64,000 nt of DNA, from positions 46,099-110,098 of the forward strand of contig CAZORE010000007.1 of the NCBI GenBank assembly GCA_964581815.1, written 5' to 3'. A program made the translations under genes and the position numbers. This document shows, piece by piece, positions 49,744-56,356 of this stretch. The stretch's first letter is position 1. Every line of letters begins with the position of its first letter. Source of the stretch: Trebonia sp964581815 (GTDB lineage Bacteria > Actinomycetota > Actinomycetes > Streptosporangiales > Streptosporangiaceae). A model generated the notes under the pieces. It searched no databases. It saw only the letters and a list, made by a program, of their open reading frames with translations, and was not told the origin of the DNA.

Positions 49744-50487
49744 TCAGGTACTTGGCCCCGAGTCACGGGGGGCTGGCGTGTCCGGGAGCCACGGGTAGCC
49801 GTAGCCGGCCGGCGGTGCCACCTCGGCGGCCTGCCCCGTCCGTGGCTCGATCCCGTGCAGGAAGATCGTCGCGATCCAGCGGGCGTGGGCTTCAAGCAGC
49901 GCGTGGTCGGGCCGGAACTCGGTGAACAGGAGACAGTCGAGCTGCGGTCCTGACACGGCCATCCGCAGCAGGAGCGTGGCGAACATGCGGGGGTCTGAGA
50001 GCTCGTAGCCGTGCTGGCTCGCCTCATCCTCCAGGGTCGACGCGATAAGCCCGATCACATCGATCAGCTCGGCGGCCGCCGTCCAGGACTTCAGATCGGG
50101 GTGACGAGCGCTCTCCGAGACCATCACCCTCAGGAAAGCGAGAAACTCGGGGGCGGTCGTCCCCTCGAGCACGGTGAGGACAAGCTGGGTGAGCCGCGCC
50201 TGCGGGTCTTGCCCCGCGCGTAGCCGTGTCTCGTCCATCTGCACGGCCAGTGACTGGCCGGAGCGCTCCACCACCGCCCTGAAGAGCGCGAACTTGTCCG
50301 CAAAGTGGGCGTAGACGGTCGTCTTCGAGACACCTGCGCGCGCCGCGATCGCGTCCATAGACGTTTGGTCGAAGCCGTTCGCCAGGAACACCTGCACCGC
50401 GGCATCCAGGACCCGCTCGCGCTTGGCGCGGGCGCCGGGCCGGCGCTTTGCTTCCAGCTGACTGTCGGTGCTGTGAATGGCCGCCAT
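49744..50487 (-). CDS. TetR-family regulator (first of two in module D)
   Basis: 247 residues from ATG 50487. DNA-binding domain: RVLDAAVQVFLANGFDQTSM, DAIAARAGVSKTTVYAHFADKFALF. The C-terminal TetR_C domain is helical, ending in a PPAGYGYPWLP segment shared with the second TetR at 52110. Convergent with the FMN reductase gene. ACTGTACCGTACCGT lies just upstream of its start, so it probably represses itself and the ACTG-N7-CAGT promoters of module D. Confidence 0.88.
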   Translation of the reverse strand: MAAIHSTDSQLEAKRRPGARAKRERVLDAAVQVFLANGFDQTSMDAIAARAGVSKTTVYAHFADKFALFRAVVERSGQSLAVQMDETRLRAGQDPQARLTQLVLTVLEGTTAPEFLAFLRVMVSESARHPDLKSWTAAAELIDVIGLIASTLEDEASQHGYELSDPRMFATLLLRMAVSGPQLDCLLFTEFRPDHALLEAHARWIATIFLHGIEPRTGQAAEVAPPAGYGYPWLPDTPAPRDSGPST

Positions 50488-50493
50488 AGCTGG

Positions 50494-50508
50494 ACTGTAC
50501 CGTACCGT
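50494..50508. promoter_or_regulatory. Module D TetR box 3 (autoregulation)
   Basis: ACTGTACCGTACCGT, 13/15 to the reverse complement of box 1, immediately upstream of the TetR start codon. Confidence 0.5.
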
Positions 50509-50559
50509 CTGTCCGTCTTGCGGGAACCTGATCGCTCGCGTGCTCTCGGTGCGGAGTCC

Positions 50560-50614
50560 TTGACAAAACTGATCTGGTCGGTACAGTTCAGTTAGTTGAA
50601 CTGAACCGGCCAGT
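50560..50614 (+). promoter_or_regulatory. Promoter with tandem TetR boxes 4 and 5
   Basis: TTGACA (50560-50565) is followed by TCTGGTCGGTACAGT (50573-50587) and ACTGAACCGGCCAGT (50600-50614, 13/15 to the reverse complement of box 1). TTCAGTT-N5-AACTGAA (50587-50605) joins them as a perfect palindrome. No good -10 box is seen. It drives the plus-strand genes from 50668. Confidence 0.55.
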
Positions 50615-50667
50615 ACGGCAGACAGCGGACGCGCGCTGAAGCGCGTCAGCGAGCACCAGAGGTGACG

Positions 50668-50781
50668 ATGACGGACATACTCGATGTCGCGGCGCCATCC
50701 GAGGCGGGCAAGCGCCTCCAGGATGCCGCTCTCGGCCTGGTCCCGATGTTCGCGGGCGGGCTGGCCCAGGTAGCGGGCTGA
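50668..50781 (+). CDS. Small ORF, possibly a truncated oxygenase N-terminus
   Basis: 37 residues from ATG 50668 with AGAGGTG ahead, stopping at TGA 50781, 4 nt before the next gene. The text RLQDAALGLVPMFAGGLAQV resembles the first helix of acyl-CoA-dehydrogenase-fold oxygenases (A-x-x-L-x-P-x-x-A-x-x-A). It may be the stump of a lost oxygenase gene, or a short leader for the downstream gene. No function can be claimed. Confidence 0.4.
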   Translation: MTDILDVAAPSEAGKRLQDAALGLVPMFAGGLAQVAG

Positions 50782-50785
50782 TCCG

Positions 50786-51499
50786 ATGCCCGCGAACGGC
50801 CAGCTCGAGGCCAACAAGCAGCTTGTCCTTGACTTCCTGCGGGTAACCGCGGAGGTGCTCACCCCGGTGTTCGTGGTGGCCGAGGACGATCTCGTCACGA
50901 CCTGCTTCTACCTGCCGCAGCCCGAGCCCGGCGACCCGGGCAAGTCCTATGACTACTTCTCCTTCAGCACCTACCGGGTCCGCGGCGGCAAGATCGCCGA
51001 GTGCTGGCCGGGCAGCCACAAGTACGCGCCGCTGCAGCAGCCGCCTGACCCCGCCGCCGGCCGTGACCGCGCGACCCGGCCCGGCCACGTCGGCGCGACC
51101 GATCTCGAGGCCAGCAAGCGCCTGGTGCGCGATTTCTATGCCCGCGTCTTCGGCGCCCTGGACCCCGGCGCGATCAGGGACTTTGTCGCCGACGACTACC
51201 ATCAGCACGCCGCCCACATGCCACAGGGCCGCAGCGGGCTCGAGGAATTCGTCGCCGCGCTCGCCGACTCGGCCCCGCCTGCGGCGGGGCCGGCACCAGC
51301 CGCGTCCCTGCCCGAGCCTGATGTCCTGCTGGCCGAGGGGGACATCGTGGTCATCGCCGCGTGCCTGCCGCAGCCGGAACCCGACGGTTCGGGTGCGAGC
51401 TGGCCGTACTACGCCTATGACGCCTACCGGGTCAAGGACGGCAAGCTCAGTGAGCACTGGAGCGGCATCAACAAGGCCGCTCCGCCACGGCACGGCTGA
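50786..51499 (+). CDS. Tandem NTF2/SnoaL-like protein with a shortened first domain
   Basis: 237 residues from ATG 50786; no clear ribosome-binding site. Two homologous halves: the first has ANKQLVLDFLRV, FYLPQPEPGDPGKS and YRVRGGKIAECWPG; the second has ASKRLVRDFYARVFGALDPG, VADDYHQHAAHMPQGRSG, CLPQPEPDGSG and YRVKDGKLSEHWSG. The first half lacks about 45 residues that correspond to the middle of the second (pocket region), so it is probably non-functional or a cap. Likely role as in other SnoaL-like proteins of module D. Confidence 0.65.
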   Translation: MPANGQLEANKQLVLDFLRVTAEVLTPVFVVAEDDLVTTCFYLPQPEPGDPGKSYDYFSFSTYRVRGGKIAECWPGSHKYAPLQQPPDPAAGRDRATRPGHVGATDLEASKRLVRDFYARVFGALDPGAIRDFVADDYHQHAAHMPQGRSGLEEFVAALADSAPPAAGPAPAASLPEPDVLLAEGDIVVIAACLPQPEPDGSGASWPYYAYDAYRVKDGKLSEHWSGINKAAPPRHG

Positions 51500-51537
51500 C
51501 GGGTCTGCGCACATCAATCGACGGGAGGACCAGCACC

Positions 51538-52095
51538 ATGCACACCGCCGCGTCAACGACATCCGGCTCGCCGGGCGGATTCCCTGCGGCCCTACCGCAG
51601 GCAGAACACGGGAACCTCGTTGATCCCGTCGCGTTCCGGGCCGTCATGGGTGAAGTTTGCACCGCGGTTACCGTAGTCACGGCCATGGACGGCAGCAGAC
51701 CGCACGGCACCACGGTGAGCGCCTTCTCCTCGCTGTCCCTGGACCCGCCGCTGGTGCTCGTCTCCCTCGACCGGGGCTCGCAACTGCTCGCGGTGATCAG
51801 CGCCGCGGGACGGTTCGGGGTGAACGTGCTGTCCGGCAGCCAGTCGGCGCTGGCCGCTCGCTTCGCGACGCGCGGACCCGATAAGTTCGACGGCGTGCCC
51901 TGGCACGGCGACGGGAGGCCGCCCAGGCTGGAGGGCGTCGCCGGGTTCCTCGACTGCGAGGTAACCGCCACCCTCGACGGAGGCGACCACGTCATCGTGC
52001 AGGGACTCGTCCGCAGCGCGGAGGTCGGGCCCCAGCAGGGCGACCCGCCGCTGACCTACCACCGCAGGACCTTCGGCACCCACGTCCCATTGTGA
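51538..52095 (+). CDS. HpaC-like flavin reductase
   Basis: 185 residues from ATG 51538 with GGGAGGA ahead. Flavin-reductase-like split barrel: FRAVMGEVCTAVTVVTAMDG, GTTVSAFSSLSLDPPLVLVS, FGVNVLSGSQSALAARFATRG, LDGGDHVIVQGLV, PLTYHRRTFG. A second reductase for the two-component oxygenases of module D, beside the flavodoxin-type reductase at 48958. Homologous to the reductase at 20303 of module B. Confidence 0.85.
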   Translation: MHTAASTTSGSPGGFPAALPQAEHGNLVDPVAFRAVMGEVCTAVTVVTAMDGSRPHGTTVSAFSSLSLDPPLVLVSLDRGSQLLAVISAAGRFGVNVLSGSQSALAARFATRGPDKFDGVPWHGDGRPPRLEGVAGFLDCEVTATLDGGDHVIVQGLVRSAEVGPQQGDPPLTYHRRTFGTHVPL

Positions 52096-52109
52096 GCGGC
52101 GCGGCCGCC

Positions 52110-52835
52110 TCAGCCTCCCACGACGGTGATAGCGCCCAGCGTCCAGGGATAGTCATAGCCGTCTGGCACGGGCGGAGCGCGGAGCTCGCCAGCGGCATCC
52201 GGCGAGCGCAGGGCGCGGAGGAAGAACTCGGTGACCCACTGGGCATGCCGGGAGAGCAGGTCGCCGTCTGGCCGGAAGCGGTGATCGCAGAGCGCGTCGA
52301 GTTGCATGCACGCCGCGGTCATCCTAAGGAACAGCGTCGCCTGCGCCATAGGATCGTCGAGGACGTACCCCCGCTCCGCCGCGTCCTGGCGGAGGATCCC
52401 GGCGATCACGTCGACGGCGTGCGGCACGCCGCGGGCGTCCCGCACCGGGGCGAGCTCCGGGCGGCGCGTGCTCTCGGTCACGATGGTCCGCAGGAAGGCC
52501 TGGAACGAGGGCGACGTGGTCTCACAAAGCAGCTCGGTGGCCACCGCGGACAGCTTCTCGTCCACGGTCGCGCACCCGAGCACTGTCTGGTCGAGGTGGA
52601 AGTCAAGCGCGCTGGCGAGCTCACCGAAGGCGGCACGGAACAGGCCGACCTTGTCCTGGAAGTGGGCATAGAGCGTCGTCTTGGAAATGCCGGCCCGCTC
52701 CGCGACGGCATCCATGGAGGTGTTGTCGAAGCCCTGCTTGAGGAGAAGGTCGATCGCGGCGGCCAGGGCCCGGGTCCGCCTGTCGGCGCTCCTGCCGTTG
52801 CGGGGTGGCTTCGTGTCGGCCCTTTCGCCGGTCAT
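52110..52835 (-). CDS. TetR-family regulator (second of two in module D)
   Basis: 241 residues from ATG 52835 with GGAGGGAAAG ahead. DNA-binding domain: RALAAAIDLLLKQGFDNTSM, DAVAERAGISKTTLYAHFQDKVGLF. The C-terminal part aligns along its length with the TetR at 49744 and ends with the same P-x-G-Y-x-Y-P-W motif. The two recognition helices differ at only a few positions, so they probably recognise similar boxes. ACTGTACAGTACAGT lies about 80 nt upstream. Convergent with the flavin reductase. Confidence 0.88.
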   Translation of the reverse strand: MTGERADTKPPRNGRSADRRTRALAAAIDLLLKQGFDNTSMDAVAERAGISKTTLYAHFQDKVGLFRAAFGELASALDFHLDQTVLGCATVDEKLSAVATELLCETTSPSFQAFLRTIVTESTRRPELAPVRDARGVPHAVDVIAGILRQDAAERGYVLDDPMAQATLFLRMTAACMQLDALCDHRFRPDGDLLSRHAQWVTEFFLRALRSPDAAGELRAPPVPDGYDYPWTLGAITVVGG

Positions 52836-52913
52836 CCGCTCTTTCCCTCCGTCGTACGCCCGCCCGGCCGCAAAATGAGAAGTGGCAGGCGGCGGCGCCT
52901 CGCATTCTCTTAG

Positions 52914-52928
52914 ACTGTACAGTACAGT
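52914..52928. promoter_or_regulatory. Module D TetR box 6
   Basis: ACTGTACAGTACAGT, ACTG-N7-CAGT and nearly a perfect palindrome, in the divergent region between the second TetR gene and the PucR-type gene. Confidence 0.6.
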
Positions 52929-52965
52929 ATAGATATAGTCGGCCGCGACGTCCCGATAGCCAGGG

Positions 52966-54309
52966 ATGAAGATCGAAAGCATGAGTGCAGCGGCGATGGC
53001 CGGAGAGTGGCTGGCGGCCCTGTCGCCGGACGGGCAGACGGGCCTCAAGTCCGCAGCCTCCTCCCGGTCCGTGCTCGCCGCGGCCGAGGCGGATTTGGGG
53101 CCGGGGCCGGTGGCATGGGGAATCGAGACCGCCGCCGGGGCGGCGGCGAAGCTGGACAATCAGGTGCCCGATGTGGTCGCCGGGCCGATGGCCCGGCTGA
53201 CGGCCCGGCAGTCGATCGAGGCCTGCGTCTTCGCCATGCTGGCCGGCCTGGCGCGGGGCACGCCGGTCGGTGCCTTCCAGGTCCCGGCCGTTGCCACCGA
53301 GGGAAACCGCGAGCTGGTGCACCGCGGCGTGCCGCTCGACCATGTTCTGCAGTCGGTCTGGAGCGCGCACGCCTACACGTACACCCGGCTGCTCGCGGCG
53401 CTGCGGCGGCGCGCCGACCCCGCCTGCTGGGACGCGGAGAGCGAGTTGGTCACCGACCTCTCGTTCGGCTACGTCGACAAGATGACGGCGGACTTCGCCC
53501 GGCACTACGCGGCGGAACGCGAAAGCTGGCTCAGCGGCCTCACCGCCGTACGCCGGCAGGTCATCGACGAGATCCTGGCCGGCCGCCTGGTGGACCGGGC
53601 GGCGGCCGGCCGCACCCTCGGACTGGAGCTGGGCCAGTGCCACGTGGCGGTCATCATCTGGCCGGGCGGACAGCACCATGCGGGCGAGGCTGCTCAGCTC
53701 CCGGTGCGCCGCCTGGCCGCCCGGCTCACCCGGGACTCGGGCGCGACCCACTCCCTGGTGGTGTACACCGGAGCGGCAGAGGCCTGGTGCTGGCTCAGCT
53801 GGCCCGGCGCGCCGTCGCCCGGCCTTGCTTCCTTCGTGCGGGAGGAACGGGAGGAGACGGCCCTTGACAGCGGTCCGGCCGGATCCGGCCTGTGCGTCGC
53901 CCTCGGATCGGCCGCCGCGGGCGTGGCCGGGTTCCGGGACAGCCATCTCGCCGCCCGGGAGGCGCAGCGGATCGGCCGGGCGCTGGGCGAGCCCGGTGTG
54001 CACGTCTACGCCGACGTCGAGGTGCTCGCCCTGCTCACCGCCAGCCCGGAACGGGCCGCGCGCTACATGCGCCAGACGCTGGGCGCGCTGGCCGGGACGG
54101 ATGCGAAGATAGCGGAGCTCCGTGAGACGCTGCGGCTGTACCTGTCGTACGGGCGCAGCCGGGCGCAGGCCGCGGAGAAGCTCTTCGTCGCCCCCAACAC
54201 CGTGGCCTACCGGGTCAAGCGCGCCGAGGAACTGCTTGGCCGCCCTCTTCCCGAGGACCACCTGCCGCTCCGGCTCGCCCTGGAGATCGCGCGGGTCACC
54301 GTTCCCTGA
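52966..54309 (+). CDS. PucR/CdaR-type helix-turn-helix regulator
   Basis: 447 residues from ATG 52966. A long N-terminal region with helices around RQSIEACVFAMLAGLARG, a GGDEF-like central part (GLCVALGSAAAGVAGFRDSH, LAAREAQRIGRAL), and a C-terminal PucR HTH: LRETLRLYLSYGRSRAQAAE, then LFVAPNTVAYRVKRAEELLG. Proteins of this layout often activate adjacent catabolic genes. It lies 140 nt upstream of the aldehyde dehydrogenase gene on the same strand and probably controls it. Confidence 0.8.
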   Translation: MKIESMSAAAMAGEWLAALSPDGQTGLKSAASSRSVLAAAEADLGPGPVAWGIETAAGAAAKLDNQVPDVVAGPMARLTARQSIEACVFAMLAGLARGTPVGAFQVPAVATEGNRELVHRGVPLDHVLQSVWSAHAYTYTRLLAALRRRADPACWDAESELVTDLSFGYVDKMTADFARHYAAERESWLSGLTAVRRQVIDEILAGRLVDRAAAGRTLGLELGQCHVAVIIWPGGQHHAGEAAQLPVRRLAARLTRDSGATHSLVVYTGAAEAWCWLSWPGAPSPGLASFVREEREETALDSGPAGSGLCVALGSAAAGVAGFRDSHLAAREAQRIGRALGEPGVHVYADVEVLALLTASPERAARYMRQTLGALAGTDAKIAELRETLRLYLSYGRSRAQAAEKLFVAPNTVAYRVKRAEELLGRPLPEDHLPLRLALEIARVTVP

Positions 54310-54449
54310 CCGGTCCGGCGTCTTGCGCTGTGGCGGCAAGAACCCCGGCGATTCTGGCGTCGGGCGCACATGAATGCCACGGGCTCTTGCCCAAGAATGG
54401 CCAGCAACCCGGGCACACGGAGGTGCCCCCTGATCATGGAGTAACCGGC

Positions 54450-55931
54450 ATGTCCCTGCCATCGCAGCACCCGGCCGCCGCCGAGGTCAGCCCCGTGTGG
54501 TCCGGCAAGATCTTCAACGGCGACTGGATTGACGGCCGGGGCGGCGCCATGGACGTCGTCGCCCCGGCCACGGGGCAGGTGATCGGCACCGTTGGTGCCG
54601 CGACTACCGCCGACCTGGATGCGGCGGTCGCGTCGGCGCGAGAGGCTCAGCGCGAGTGGGCGTCGCTGCCCTACGACCAGCGGGCCAAGGTCTTCCGCAC
54701 CGCGGCCGCGCTGCTCGAGGCCCGCCCGGAGCGGCTGGCGGGCTGGCTGGTTCCCGAGGCCGGGTCGGGTGGGGGCAAGGCGGCCTTCGAGGTGTTCCTG
54801 GTGATCTCCGAGCTGCAGCAGTGCGCGGCGCTCACCGCCGAGCCCTACGGTGAGCTGCTGCGCAGCTTCAAGCCGCGGCTGTCGATGGTCCGCCGGGTGC
54901 CGTTCGGCGTGGTCGGGGTGATCTCGCCGTTCAACTTCCCGGCCATCCTGTCGATGCGGTCGGTCGCGCCCGCGCTGGCCGTCGGCAACGCGGTCGTGCT
55001 CAAGCCAGACCCGCGCACCTCGGTCTCCGGCGGCCTCGCCCTCGCCGAGCTGTTCGCCGAGGCGGGACTGCCCGGAGGCCTGCTGCACGTGCTGGCCGGC
55101 GGCGCCGATGTCGGTGCGGCCCTGGTCAGCCACCCGGACGTGCCGTGCATCTCGTTCACTGGTTCCACTGCGGTCGGCCGGTCAATCGCCACGGCGGCCG
55201 GGCCGCTGCTGAAGAAGGTTCATCTTGAGCTGGGCGGCAACAACGCGCTGCTGGTGCTGCCGGACGCGGACATCGACGCGGCCGCGTCGGCCGGCGCGTG
55301 GGCCTCGTTCCTGCACCAGGGCCAGATCTGCATGACCGCGGGCCGCCACCTGGTGCCACGTCACCTGGTCAGCGAGTACGTGGCCAAGCTGGCCGACAAG
55401 GCGAAGAACGTTCCCGTCGGCGACCCGGCTGACCCGGCGAACGTGCTCGGCCCGATCATCGACGCCAGCCAGCGGGACAGGGTGCATGACATCGTCACCC
55501 GCTCGGTGGAGCAGGGCGCCAGGCTGGCCGCCGGCGGCAGCTACGATGAGCTGTTCTACGAGCCGACGGTGCTGGCTGAGGTGCCACTTGACGCCCCCGC
55601 GTTCACCGAGGAGATCTTCGGCCCGGTCGCCCCGGTGGCCGGCTACGACACCGTGGACGAGGCGGTCGACATCATCAACGCCTCTGAATACGGACTTTCC
55701 GTCGCGATCCTCACCGGCGACGCGTTCGGCGCGATGGAACTGGCCGGCCGGATCAAGTCCGGCGCGGTGCACATCAACGACCAGACGGTCGATGATGAGG
55801 CGGTGGCCCCGTTCGGGGGAACCAAGGCATCAGGCACCGGCGGCCGGTTCGGCGGCAAGGCTAGCCTCGACACCTTTAGCGACGTGCAGTGGATCACCGC
55901 GCAGGGACAGATCGAGCGGTACCCGTTCTGA
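54450..55931 (+). CDS. Aldehyde dehydrogenase, benzaldehyde/vanillin type
   Basis: 493 residues from ATG 54450 with GGAG ahead. NAD(P)-dependent ALDH: substrate-side start IFNGDWIDGRGG as in benzaldehyde dehydrogenases, VISPFNFPAILSMRSVAPAL, Rossmann ISFTGSTAVG, catalytic glutamate in LELGGNNALLVL, nucleophilic cysteine in HQGQICMTAGR, and EEIFGPVAPV near the end. It would oxidise an aromatic aldehyde, such as one released by the cleavage oxygenase of module A, to the acid. A short hairpin follows the stop. Confidence 0.85.
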   Translation: MSLPSQHPAAAEVSPVWSGKIFNGDWIDGRGGAMDVVAPATGQVIGTVGAATTADLDAAVASAREAQREWASLPYDQRAKVFRTAAALLEARPERLAGWLVPEAGSGGGKAAFEVFLVISELQQCAALTAEPYGELLRSFKPRLSMVRRVPFGVVGVISPFNFPAILSMRSVAPALAVGNAVVLKPDPRTSVSGGLALAELFAEAGLPGGLLHVLAGGADVGAALVSHPDVPCISFTGSTAVGRSIATAAGPLLKKVHLELGGNNALLVLPDADIDAAASAGAWASFLHQGQICMTAGRHLVPRHLVSEYVAKLADKAKNVPVGDPADPANVLGPIIDASQRDRVHDIVTRSVEQGARLAAGGSYDELFYEPTVLAEVPLDAPAFTEEIFGPVAPVAGYDTVDEAVDIINASEYGLSVAILTGDAFGAMELAGRIKSGAVHINDQTVDDEAVAPFGGTKASGTGGRFGGKASLDTFSDVQWITAQGQIERYPF

Positions 55932-55956
55932 CCCCGTCCCCGGAAAAGGAGCGCGT

Positions 55957-55975
55957 GCCGCCCGGGTCGGGCGGC
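55957..55975 (+). terminator. Hairpin after the aldehyde dehydrogenase gene
   Basis: GCCGCCCG (55957-55964), loop GGT, CGGGCGGC (55968-55975): 8 perfect base pairs 26 nt after the stop. Confidence 0.6.
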
Positions 55976-56356
55976 CGGCCCGCGTTCCGTTCGGCTTCCA
56001 TGCAGCTGGGCTGACAATCGGCCCTGCTCGCCAGCTGTTGCAGGAGAGGCGGGGCAGGCCCGCGACCGCTCGCCCCGGTCCCGCACCCCCTGGTCCCGTC
56101 CTGCCCTCCTGGCTCGGCCTGTGCATCGCCACTCAGGACGCAGGCCCCGCTTACGCACAAGTGAACGCAAGGACGGACAAGTGGATGCAATGCCTTGTAA
56201 TTGCATCCACCTTTCGATACATAAGAACACGAGTGAGCCCTGGCCAGCCATGCAGCCTGCTCGTCGTCCACGCCATGCCGTGGGCCTGAAAAGCCAGGGC
56301 GCGGCCGTATCGGACATCTCCCAAGAGATTGGACGCCGGTCGAAGGAGAAGGGGGC
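55976..56356. other. 381-bp intergenic region ahead of the conservon
   Basis: No coding region is supported. The notable content is the regularly spaced half-site array at 56161-56210; nothing else recognisable is seen apart from the GAAGGAGAAGGGGG ribosome-binding site at its right end. Confidence 0.5.
56161..56210. promoter_or_regulatory. Three regularly spaced half-sites upstream of the conservon
   Basis: GTGAACGCAA (56161-56170), GTGGATGCAA (56181-56190) and the inverted TTGCATCCAC (56201-56210) start exactly 20 bp apart. The last two form a perfect 10-bp inverted repeat with a 10-nt spacer. It could be a regulator-binding array or, for the last pair, a hairpin. Confidence 0.5.

Noticed and set aside
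49296..50027. Open frames reading through the run of N
   Set aside because: They exist only because N codons are not stops; the flanks are a duplicated contig end.
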